The notes under the pieces: model-generated
Databases searched by the model: none
What the model was told of the DNA's origin: nothing
What the model saw: the letters and a program-made list of their open reading frames with translations, nothing else
Assembly (NCBI GenBank): GCA_015661465.1
Contig: DQVZ01000074.1
Location: 1 to 7,950, forward strand
Direction: 5' to 3'
DNA: 7,950 nucleotides
Source of the DNA: Aquifex aeolicus
GTDB lineage: Bacteria; Aquificota; Aquificia; Aquificales; Aquificaceae
Position numbers and translations under genes: made by a program
Shown: piece by piece, positions 1-6,106 of the stretch
Numbering within the stretch: position 1 is the stretch's first letter
Layout of the letters: every line of letters starts with the position of its first letter

Positions 1-723
1 GAGTTTTTTGCCCAAACTACCGAAGGAGATGGAAATTACAAAATGGCTAAATGGTTAATAGAAGAGGGGGCAGAGCCTATAGTGGAGCCTGTATCTACCT
101 GGATTGAGTATCTTATATATGAAAAATTCCTGGAGACCAAGGAAAGAGCTTTTAAGGACAGAGTTAAAGCCCTTAAGATTATATACCTTATAAAACTTCT
201 ACACCTTTATTTCAGGGGAGTTTACAACCTTTACAGATTTGCTTTAGGAAACAAACCCGACCCGTTGAAAAGTCAAAGAAAACTGGCAGAATACGCGCAG
301 GATTATTACAACGTAAGACTTTCAGGAGGGGAGGGCCATATGGAGGTAGGAAAACATATATACATGGTTAAACACAGAAAAGCCCATATGGTTATATCGG
401 TAAAACCCTTTGGTTGTATGCCTTCAACCCAGAGTGATGGCGTTCAGTCAAAAGTAATAGAAGACTTAGGAGGAAGTATTTTCGTTTCTGTTGAAACTTC
501 GGGAGATGCAGAGACGAACGTAAAGAGTAGAATTCTTATGAAACTCTACGAAGCAAAGTTAAAGGCTTTTGAAGAGTATGAAAGAGCTAAGGAAGAGTTA
601 AAAGTAAAAGACGAAGATGTAGAAAAGGCTATAATGAAAAATCCTACCCTGAAAAAGGCAAGCTTAAAGCTACCCGCTAAGTATATTTCCACTTCTGCAA
701 ATGCTCTTCTACTTGTTAAATAA
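1..723 (+). CDS. 2-hydroxyglutaryl-CoA dehydratase/activase-related protein (DUF2229/COG3580-3581 type), 5'-truncated
   Basis: Frame 1 is open from the window edge to the TAA at 721-723, so this is the C-terminal part (240 codons) of a longer protein. An ATG at 43 exists, but the codons before it read EFFAQTTEGDGNYK. From memory that matches a conserved internal 'TTEGDGNY' segment of the large proteins related to 2-hydroxyglutaryl-CoA dehydratase and its activase, so the true start should lie upstream. Counting from the ATG at 43, a 'KPFGCMPSTQSDGVQSKV' block lies at residues 121-138, with a single conserved Cys that could bind a cofactor, followed by an 'ETSGDAETNVKSR' segment and a charged helical region (about 166-195). 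Characterised relatives use an ATP-driven [4Fe-4S] activase to reduce a dehydratase, but for this branch the substrate is not known. The gene converges on the ModE-like gene and overlaps it by 15 bp. Family placement is fairly sure; function is not. Confidence 0.68.
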   Translation, partial: EFFAQTTEGDGNYKMAKWLIEEGAEPIVEPVSTWIEYLIYEKFLETKERAFKDRVKALKIIYLIKLLHLYFRGVYNLYRFALGNKPDPLKSQRKLAEYAQDYYNVRLSGGEGHMEVGKHIYMVKHRKAHMVISVKPFGCMPSTQSDGVQSKVIEDLGGSIFVSVETSGDAETNVKSRILMKLYEAKLKAFEEYERAKEELKVKDEDVEKAIMKNPTLKKASLKLPAKYISTSANALLLVK

Positions 724-1017
724 CTTTGTTACATTTTCAAATACTCTTTTTGCCTCTTCGTACTTCCTTAAGAGCTTTTCTCCTTTTTCGGTAAGTTCAG
801 CCCCCTTTCCTCTTTCTCTGATAACCACCTTATAGCCTAACCTGCTTTCCATAGCCTTTAAGTGTTCTAAGGTTTTTTTGTAGGATATTTCCAGTCTTTT
901 AGAGGTCTCCTTTATGGAACCTGTCTCCTTTACTCCTTTTAGGATTCTATACTTCAACTCTGTAAGAACAGGTTCTCCATCTTTCTCGAACCAAATTTTA
1001 TACTTTAGCTTCATCAC
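709..1017 (-). CDS. ModE-type winged helix-turn-helix regulator, short form without a molybdate-binding domain
   Basis: This 102-residue protein matches the N-terminal DNA-binding domain of the molybdate regulator ModE (COG2005). It opens with the family-like 'IWFEKDGEPVL' strand (9-18), then a winged HTH with helices at about 20-32, 35-43 and the presumed recognition helix 45-59 ('SYKKTLEHLKAMESRL'), and a basic wing at 62-76 ('YKVVIRERGKGAELT'). A charged C-terminal helix (79-100) may serve dimerisation. Full-length ModE is about 260 residues because it carries two Mop/TOBE molybdate-binding modules. None is present here and the frame ends cleanly, so oxyanion sensing, if any, would have to come from elsewhere. 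The start is GTG at 1017-1015, followed at once by ATG at 1014-1012; either could be used. The yggS stop and this start form TAGTGATG, with GGGGAG 8 nt upstream of the GTG, so coupled translation is likely. The fold is confident; the effector and targets are unknown. Confidence 0.8.
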   Translation of the reverse strand: MMKLKYKIWFEKDGEPVLTELKYRILKGVKETGSIKETSKRLEISYKKTLEHLKAMESRLGYKVVIRERGKGAELTEKGEKLLRKYEEAKRVFENVTKLFNK

Positions 1018-1700
1018 TACTTCCGCTCCCCGAAGAGTAATGTACCTATACGTACAATTGTGGCTCCTTCTTCTATAGCAACTTCAAAATCGTTGGACAT
1101 GCCCATAGAAAGATGTGGTAAAGATACTTTGTATTCTTCCTGAAGCTCATCTCTCAATTTTCTGAGTTTCTCAAAGTAAGGTCTCACTTCTTCAGGGTTA
1201 TCAAAATACGGAGGTATAGTCATCAGGCCTATAACTTTTACGTTAGGAAGCTTAAGAGTATATTCGAAAAGTTCCTTTAGATTTTCCGGCCGGACACCCC
1301 CTTTCGTTTCTTCACCCCCTACGTTGACTTCTATGAGAACCTCTTGAATTATATTATTCTTTAAAGCTCTTTTCTGTATCTCGTCCGCTAAATTTTTTCT
1401 ATCCAGAGAGTGAATCAATACTACCTTATTCATTAAATACTTTACTTTATTCCTTTGAAGTCTTCCTATGAAGTGCCATTCGATATTTAAATCTTTAAGA
1501 GCTTCTAATTTTTTCAAAAATTCCTGAACTCTATTCTCACCGTAAACCCTTAAACCACAATTGTAAAATTCCCCTATCACTTCTGGGGAGACAGTTTTAG
1601 AAGCCCCGAGTAATTTTGCACACTTACTACCTCTTGACGCTCTTTTACAGGCCTTTTCGATTCTTTCAAGGATTTCTTCCAGTCTTTCACAAACGTTCAT
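1017..1700 (-). CDS. yggS: YggS/PROSC-family pyridoxal-phosphate homeostasis protein
   Basis: This 227-residue, single-domain TIM-barrel protein binds PLP in the cytosol. Members buffer PLP and affect vitamin B6 and amino/keto-acid pools, and no catalytic activity is firmly assigned. The expected PLP lysine is K35 in 'LGASKTVSPEVI'. Family blocks follow in order: 'YGENRVQE' (53-60), 'WHFIGRLQRNK' (75-85), 'IHSLDR' (96-101), 'VNVGGEETKGG' (125-135), 'GLMTIPP' (158-164), 'LSMGMSNDFEVAI' (197-209), which forms the phosphate-binding region, and 'VRIGTLLFG' (216-224). The length is normal for the family (about 220-235). The ATG at 1700-1698 lies in an inverted repeat shared with the tpiA start and has no Shine-Dalgarno sequence. 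The gene is first in a two-gene unit with the ModE-like regulator. In many bacteria yggS sits near proC, sepF or pilT; none of these is seen here. Confidence 0.95.
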   Translation of the reverse strand: MNVCERLEEILERIEKACKRASRGSKCAKLLGASKTVSPEVIGEFYNCGLRVYGENRVQEFLKKLEALKDLNIEWHFIGRLQRNKVKYLMNKVVLIHSLDRKNLADEIQKRALKNNIIQEVLIEVNVGGEETKGGVRPENLKELFEYTLKLPNVKVIGLMTIPPYFDNPEEVRPYFEKLRKLRDELQEEYKVSLPHLSMGMSNDFEVAIEEGATIVRIGTLLFGERK

Positions 1701-1733
1701 AGGAAATATTATGTGTAGAATGAATTCCTATGA
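1697..1733. repeat. Perfect 9-bp inverted repeat containing both divergent start codons
   Basis: TCATAGGAA at 1697-1705 is the exact reverse complement of TTCCTATGA at 1725-1733, with 19 bp between the arms. Each arm contains the start codon of one divergent gene (yggS on the minus strand, tpiA on the plus strand), so both genes begin in the same context, TTCCTATGA. The repeat could be an operator for a dimeric protein or could arise by chance; the sequence alone does not decide. Confidence 0.55.
1701..1729. promoter_or_regulatory. Divergent yggS/tpiA intergenic region with overlapping -10-like elements
   Basis: Only 29 bp separate the two divergent start codons, so the promoters must overlap each other and the coding regions. 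On the plus strand TATTAT at 1707-1712 would suit a -10 element giving a leader of about 10 nt before the tpiA ATG. On the minus strand the same bases read TAATAT (1711-1706), which would place transcription start very near the yggS ATG and give a leaderless or almost leaderless mRNA. I see no convincing -35 for either gene. The element positions are inference. Confidence 0.35.
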
Positions 1734-2473
1734 GAAGGCTTATAGCGGCAAACTGGAAAATGAACAAGACCGTAAAGGAAACCGAAGAATACATTAAAAA
1801 GTTCCTAAATTTTGTCGAACACCCAGAAAGCAGGGAAATCCTAATATGTCCGCCTTTCACCTCCCTTTACGTTGCAAGTCAGCTGCTTCAGGGAACAGGA
1901 GTAAAACTAGGAGCTCAGAATTGTTACTACGAGAAGAAAGGAGCTTATACTGGAGAAATATCAATACCCCTGCTTCAAGAGTTGAGTTGTGAGTATGTAA
2001 TAGTGGGCCACTCTGAAAGAAGACATATATTCGGAGAAACCGATGAGCTAATTCATAGAAAGATTGTAGCCTGTCTTGAAATGGGAATAAGACCCATCCT
2101 TTGTGTAGGGGAGAAAAAGGAAGAAAGGGAGGCAGGGATGACCTTTAAAGTTATAGAAACCCAGATAAAACTTGCACTTGCTGGAGTGGAAGAGCATATA
2201 GATAAGATAGACATAGCTTACGAACCCGTTTGGGCAATAGGAACAGGCATTCCTGCAACACCAGAAGACGCCGTAGAAGTACATACCTTCATAAGAAATC
2301 TCTTGAACGAACTTAACCCTAAAAATGAAGGTAAAACGAGAATCCTCTACGGGGGAAGTGTCAAACCTGATAACGCGAAAGAATTTATGAAACATGATGA
2401 AATAGATGGACTCCTGGTAGGAACTGCGAGCCTAGACCCTGAATCCTTTGCTAAGATTGTGTATTCCTTTTAG
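1730..2473 (+). CDS. tpiA: Triosephosphate isomerase
   Basis: This cytosolic glycolytic and gluconeogenic enzyme interconverts dihydroxyacetone phosphate and glyceraldehyde 3-phosphate. All active-site elements are present: N8 and K10 in 'AANWKMNKT' (6-14), the electrophilic H94 in 'VIVGHSERR' (90-98), the catalytic base E165 in 'AYEPVWAIGTG' (163-173) with the loop-6 lid after it, and the phosphate-binding segments 'LYGGSVKPDN' (206-215) and 'DGLLVGTASLD' (226-236). The 247-residue length is normal for a bacterial TIM. The start is fixed by the family N-terminus; the two nearby upstream ATGs (1711 and 1720) are in another frame. No Shine-Dalgarno sequence precedes it. The 3' end overlaps the convergent permease gene by 42 bp. 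In an autotrophic, gluconeogenic host this would serve sugar synthesis; that role is inference. Confidence 0.98.
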   Translation: MRRLIAANWKMNKTVKETEEYIKKFLNFVEHPESREILICPPFTSLYVASQLLQGTGVKLGAQNCYYEKKGAYTGEISIPLLQELSCEYVIVGHSERRHIFGETDELIHRKIVACLEMGIRPILCVGEKKEEREAGMTFKVIETQIKLALAGVEEHIDKIDIAYEPVWAIGTGIPATPEDAVEVHTFIRNLLNELNPKNEGKTRILYGGSVKPDNAKEFMKHDEIDGLLVGTASLDPESFAKIVYSF

Positions 2474-3502
2474 AGTAAGGAATACCAATAGAATTATCGG
2501 TATAAGCGATAAATTTGCTGGCTGGTTTGCCTTTTGGGTAAGTATTTTTGGAAGGAGAACTATACTCCAGAGGGATATAACGACAAAAATAAAAGGTAGA
2601 ACCACTTTCTTAAGTTCCCTAAACCTAAAGTAAAGGTACAGGGTAAATAAGGAAATAAAGAAGGGCAGAAGTGAAAATAGAATTCTGAATATCAGCTCTC
2701 CGAGGTATATTTCCGCATTCAATCCGAACTTTTTACTCTTTGCTGATAATTCCAATAAGTCCTTCAACGATAGAAAGTCTACTTTTTCTGCAAACAATTG
2801 AACATCCCTGAGGGTAAGAGCGAGTTCTATCCTCTTGTTGTAAAAAAATTTTCTCTTTTCTTCAAGGAAATTGTAAGATTCTCCATTTATCGCAAACAAA
2901 TTATTGCCTTTCCATTTTCCAGTAAAAACTTTGAGTATTTCTACCGGCTTTAAAGAAAATTTATCTACCTTTATTGAGTAGAGATTGAAAAGAATTCCAT
3001 CAGAAAGATTTAAATTCTCTATATAGTAGTAGCTTTTGAAGTTTTTCCCTTCCTTTAAAAACCAAAAATTCTTTATTACTCCGCCAATTCTTTGTTTCTT
3101 TTTAAAGGTTTTTTCTATGTACCATAGATTTCCTATGAGCTTTGGGAATAAAAATTGATTTCCCAATATAAAAATAAGGGAAAGTAAAAGGGAAAATGTA
3201 AGCAGAGGTGCGGAAAACCTCAAAGGTGATATCATAAAACTTTGGAGTGTAAGCTCTATTTTTCTCTCAAAAATTCTCTTTAAGAAAAGGATTATAGCTA
3301 TTGATAGGACAACAAAAGAGAGATAGTAAAAGCCCAAAGGTAGCAGATTGAAAAAATACTCGAGAGCTATTTTGAAATTTCTTTCTTTAAAACCTAAAAG
3401 AAAGTCAAGTAAAGCGTACGTAGAAACGAGAACTACGCTTACAAAACTTACCGCCGTAAATACGGTAAGAAAGTTAAACAGTATATATCTGTCGAAAAGC
3501 AT
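2432..3502 (-). CDS. LptF/LptG (YjgP/YjgQ) family lipopolysaccharide-export permease
   Basis: This 356-residue inner-membrane protein belongs to the family forming the transmembrane half of the LptB2FG ABC transporter, which extracts LPS from the inner membrane and passes it to the periplasmic Lpt bridge. The layout fits. The start 'MLFDRYILFNFL' is typical of the family, followed by TM1 (about 9-36), TM2 (48-75), TM3 (95-118), a periplasmic beta-rich region (about 125-240) that would be the beta-jellyroll, then TM4 (265-292), TM5 (298-320) and TM6 (328-346). Basic stretches such as 'LKRIFERK' (74-81) suit cytosolic coupling loops to LptB. I cannot tell LptF from LptG, and no second permease or LptB is nearby. 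It is the last gene of the minus-strand run, 12 bp after the helicase gene, with no Shine-Dalgarno sequence. Its last 13 codons lie inside the tpiA coding region. Confidence 0.85.
   Translation of the reverse strand: MLFDRYILFNFLTVFTAVSFVSVVLVSTYALLDFLLGFKERNFKIALEYFFNLLPLGFYYLSFVVLSIAIILFLKRIFERKIELTLQSFMISPLRFSAPLLTFSLLLSLIFILGNQFLFPKLIGNLWYIEKTFKKKQRIGGVIKNFWFLKEGKNFKSYYYIENLNLSDGILFNLYSIKVDKFSLKPVEILKVFTGKWKGNNLFAINGESYNFLEEKRKFFYNKRIELALTLRDVQLFAEKVDFLSLKDLLELSAKSKKFGLNAEIYLGELIFRILFSLLPFFISLFTLYLYFRFRELKKVVLPFIFVVISLWSIVLLPKILTQKANQPANLSLIPIILLVFLTLKGIHNLSKGFRV
2461..2485. repeat. Perfect 9-bp inverted repeat spanning the tpiA stop codon
   Basis: GTATTCCTT (2461-2469) and AAGGAATAC (2477-2485) pair perfectly around a 7-nt loop that contains most of the tpiA TAG stop (2471-2473). 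No T-run follows on either strand, so this is not a standard intrinsic terminator. It also lies inside the C-terminal coding part of the opposing permease gene. It may form the 3' end of either mRNA or act as a weak bidirectional terminator; this is inference. Confidence 0.5.
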
Positions 3503-3514
3503 ATAAAGAAAATA

Positions 3515-5443
3515 CTACCAAAAGGGATACCTGTATCCGGATTTAGTAAATTTGCCCTTCGGAATTATTCTTATTCCGATAGAGTTGAGAAAATCTATAA
3601 ATTCCCTGTATCGCCATATTCTGTTGTCGCAAATAACGATAGTTCCTCTATCGGATTTTTGTCTTACCAACCTCCCTATCCCTTGTCTGAACTTTATGTA
3701 TGCCTTTCTTCTTTGGTATAAAAACGGGTCTTCTCCTTGTTCCTTTAGAAACTTTATCCTGTGGTAAGTTAAAGGGTCATTAGGATTTTCAAAGGGTAAT
3801 TTTGACATCAAGATACCTTTATCTCCCTTAATGTCTACACCTGTCCATAAACTATCCAGACCTACCAGAACCTTTATATGGCCCTTTCTCAAGTACTCTA
3901 TCAATTTTGTAAGGCTATCTTTTCCCTGAATGCCGACCTCTTCTTCCTCAAAGAGTTTTAAGTGTTCTCTGTTAGTAAGGAGAACTAATACTCTGTCGTA
4001 TTGGGAACGAAGGATGTAATAGCTTGTTAGGAGTTTCTCTTTCCAGTCTTCTCTTTTAGGATTTGTATTCTCAATTATTACTGTAGAACGCGTATAGTCA
4101 TAGTTATGCTCTAGTTTATGGTATTCTCCCGCAATTCCCGTAGTAAGGTATATATCTTCGGGTTCAATAGTAGCGGAAGTAAGAACTACTCCTTTATAAT
4201 CTTCAGGCTCTATAATGCCCTGGGGAAATATATAAAAGGCTTCTAATCTGTAATTGTACCCGTTTAACTTTTTGCTCCAATTCCTGCCTATCTGAAAGCC
4301 TATACCTTCTTCTTCCCTGTCCGCAAGCCCTATAAAAGCCTTAAGCTTATTTAATTTTCTCTTGTAAAAATCGAGCTTCTTAATTAAGTCTATTAAATCC
4401 CTCTCCTCCGCAGTGGGTTCCTCGTAGCCTGCATTTAAATTTTCTATGAACTCCTCCTCAAATAACAAAGTATTTGCTATGTAGTCCTTAAAGGTGAAGC
4501 TCACCATTAACCTATTTTCTGCAAAGTCTCTTACTTCCTTTTTTATCTTTTCACGGAGCTTATTGACACTTATCCTCAGGGGTTCGTAGAGAAGCTCCCT
4601 CATTTGAGGGATATATTCTTTTAAATCCTCTAAAGGTTTTTCTCTATCTTCTTCCGAGAAAAGCTTTTCAAAGTTCTTTATAAAGAATTCTTCAGCGGGA
4701 AGGTAAACACTTTCTCCTAAGAGTTTTTCTAATCCCTTTTGAACATCTTTGAACCAGTATAGAGATATACCGAAGGTGGTGGCAAGGGTAAGGTATCGGT
4801 CGAGCTCATGGGCTTCGTCTATTATAAGAATACGCCCCTTTGTGTCAAAATCTTTTAGAGCTAAGAGGGAGTGATTAATAACGAGGATATCAGCACTCGC
4901 TTCCCGTCTTTTTACCCTACTCCAGTAATAACATTGGCTAAAATACGGACAGGTTTGCCTGTAAGCGTATGTACAGTAATCTTCATCTACGTTAATTTTC
5001 GTAAGGCTTTCCATGGAAATACCGGTAAGGGTTAAATCCCCGTCCCACTCGGTTTCTATGAGAGTTTCTATTTCCAATCTATCTTCAGCTTCGATTTCCT
5101 CTTTGAAGAATCTATCCAGACAGAGATAGTTTCCTTTACCTTTAATCACCGCATAGCTGATTTTTTTACCTGTAAGAATTTTCCAATGACTTGAGAGAAA
5201 CTCTATATCCCTCTTTAGTTGGTCTTGAAGGATTTTTGTCCCAGTTGAAATTATAGCTTTTTGCTGTCTTACAATTATCGGAATCAAATAAGCAAAAGTT
5301 TTCCCCGTCCCTGTCGGAGCTTCTACAAGCTTTACTCCGCCCTTTTGTAGGACTTTATCAACAATGGATATCATATCCCTTTGAGATTTTCTTTCTTCAA
5401 ACCCCTTTCTAATTAAGTATTGATAAAAATCCAAAGGAGTCAT
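3515..5443 (-). CDS. dinG: DinG/XPD-family ATP-dependent DNA helicase with Fe-S cluster
   Basis: This 642-residue superfamily 2 helicase is of the DinG/Rad3-XPD type, ATP-driven 5'-3' DNA unwinders acting in repair and at R-loops or structured DNA. Motifs in order: Q-motif-like 'KSQRDM' (19-24); Walker A 'APTGTGKT' (42-49); motif Ia around 'STGTKILQDQL' (66-76); four cysteines C108, C157, C165 and C171 suited to a [4Fe-4S] cluster as in XPD and DinG; 'VINHSLL' (188-194); Walker B DEAH (209-212); motif III 'TSAT' (422-425); motif V 'WTGVDIKG' (533-540); and motif VI 'QGIGRLVRQ' (587-595). No exonuclease domain is fused, unlike the DinG of many Gram-positives. Its ATG overlaps the deoC stop (ATGA, 4 bp), so translation is probably coupled. 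There is no SOS-box context because it lies inside a run of genes. It could also be called YoaA-like; DinG and YoaA cannot be separated by motifs alone. Confidence 0.92.
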   Translation of the reverse strand: MTPLDFYQYLIRKGFEERKSQRDMISIVDKVLQKGGVKLVEAPTGTGKTFAYLIPIIVRQQKAIISTGTKILQDQLKRDIEFLSSHWKILTGKKISYAVIKGKGNYLCLDRFFKEEIEAEDRLEIETLIETEWDGDLTLTGISMESLTKINVDEDYCTYAYRQTCPYFSQCYYWSRVKRREASADILVINHSLLALKDFDTKGRILIIDEAHELDRYLTLATTFGISLYWFKDVQKGLEKLLGESVYLPAEEFFIKNFEKLFSEEDREKPLEDLKEYIPQMRELLYEPLRISVNKLREKIKKEVRDFAENRLMVSFTFKDYIANTLLFEEEFIENLNAGYEEPTAEERDLIDLIKKLDFYKRKLNKLKAFIGLADREEEGIGFQIGRNWSKKLNGYNYRLEAFYIFPQGIIEPEDYKGVVLTSATIEPEDIYLTTGIAGEYHKLEHNYDYTRSTVIIENTNPKREDWKEKLLTSYYILRSQYDRVLVLLTNREHLKLFEEEEVGIQGKDSLTKLIEYLRKGHIKVLVGLDSLWTGVDIKGDKGILMSKLPFENPNDPLTYHRIKFLKEQGEDPFLYQRRKAYIKFRQGIGRLVRQKSDRGTIVICDNRIWRYREFIDFLNSIGIRIIPKGKFTKSGYRYPFW

Positions 5444-6105
5444 TTAAGAAAAATATAGGAACCTAAAAATTCCTTTACTATTTCTATACCGCTACTGGTT
5501 CCTATTCTGTCGGCTCCCGCTTCTATCATGGCAAGAGCGGTCTTTAAATCCTTGATTCCACCCGAAGCTTTTACTTTAATTTTTCCTTTTCCAGCTTTTT
5601 TCAAAAACTTTATATCCTCCAGCGTAGCACCTTTTGGTGCAAATCCCGTAGATGTTTTTACAAAATCCGCACCTGTATCTATGCAAATACGCACAGCTTC
5701 ATCCTTTTCTTTCTCGGTAAGATAGGCGGTTTCTATAATTACCTTGTGTACTACTTTCGGAGTTTCGCGGAAAATCTCTTTGAGTTCCCTTTCAACGTAA
5801 TTGAGATTTCCAGATTTAAAGGCGGAAATATTTATGACTATGTCCAGTTCTTCCGCTCCGTCTTCTACCGCACAAACGGCTTCTTTTACCTTTATCGGAG
5901 TTTTACTAAGTCCGAAAGGAAATCCAACCACCGAGCAGATTTTTATCTTCCCTTTACTACAAGCTTTCGCGAGTTTTACATGAAACGGGTTTACACATAC
6001 AGCGTACATTCCCAATCTTTCCGATTCCTTTACGAAATTTTCTACTTCCTTTTCGGTAAAAAAAGGTTTCAGAATAGCGTTATCTATAAAATTCCTTATA
6101 TCCAT
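5440..6105 (-). CDS. deoC: Deoxyribose-phosphate aldolase
   Basis: This class I aldolase cleaves 2-deoxyribose 5-phosphate to glyceraldehyde 3-phosphate and acetaldehyde in deoxynucleoside breakdown. At 221 residues it is the short form usual in thermophiles (E. coli DeoC is about 259). The Schiff-base lysine is K150 in 'DFVKTSTGF' (147-155). The acid/base pair is D88 in 'ELDIVIN' (86-92) and K179 in 'KVKASGG' (177-183). Other family blocks are 'AVCVNPFHV' (35-43), 'SVVGFPFG' (58-65), 'HKVIIETAYL' (120-129) and the phosphate-binding 'ADRIGTSSG' (198-206). The gene starts 1 nt after the GTPase stop (TGAAATG) and overlaps the helicase start by 4 bp, without a Shine-Dalgarno sequence. No deoA, deoB or deoD is in the window, so an ordinary deo operon is not seen. 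At high temperature the enzyme could also run in the synthetic direction; that is inference. Confidence 0.97.
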   Translation of the reverse strand: MDIRNFIDNAILKPFFTEKEVENFVKESERLGMYAVCVNPFHVKLAKACSKGKIKICSVVGFPFGLSKTPIKVKEAVCAVEDGAEELDIVINISAFKSGNLNYVERELKEIFRETPKVVHKVIIETAYLTEKEKDEAVRICIDTGADFVKTSTGFAPKGATLEDIKFLKKAGKGKIKVKASGGIKDLKTALAMIEAGADRIGTSSGIEIVKEFLGSYIFLK

Positions 6106-6106
6106 T

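Noticed and set aside
43..723. ATG at 43, with an AAGGAG at 23-28, as the true start of the first gene
   Set aside because: The frame is open upstream and the codons before the ATG (TTEGDGNY region) fit the conserved family sequence; the AAGGAG is 14 nt away, too far for a normal ribosome site.
715..737. Possible terminator hairpin at the first convergent junction (GTTA/TAAC repeats)
   Set aside because: Stems are only 4 bp and overlap each other; no better than chance in AT-rich DNA.
2048..2395. Minus-strand open frame of 115 codons inside tpiA
   Set aside because: It is fully antisense to a certain gene, Cys/Phe/Tyr-rich, and resembles no family; a shadow of tpiA codon use.
2461..2485. 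Intrinsic Rho-independent terminator after tpiA
   Set aside because: The stem is real, but no T-run follows on either strand, so I list it as a repeat only.
2448..2633. Plus-strand open frame of 61 codons at the tpiA/permease junction
   Set aside because: It lies antisense to the permease C-terminus and shows no family features or start signal.
3448..3468. Inverted repeat TTACCG...CGGTAA with a nested CCGTA/TACGG
   Set aside because: It lies inside the 5' coding part of the permease gene, is short, and has no position that suggests regulation or termination.
3552..3767. Plus-strand open frame of 71 codons opposite the 3' end of the helicase gene
   Set aside because: It overlaps helicase motif VI in antisense and has no recognisable features.
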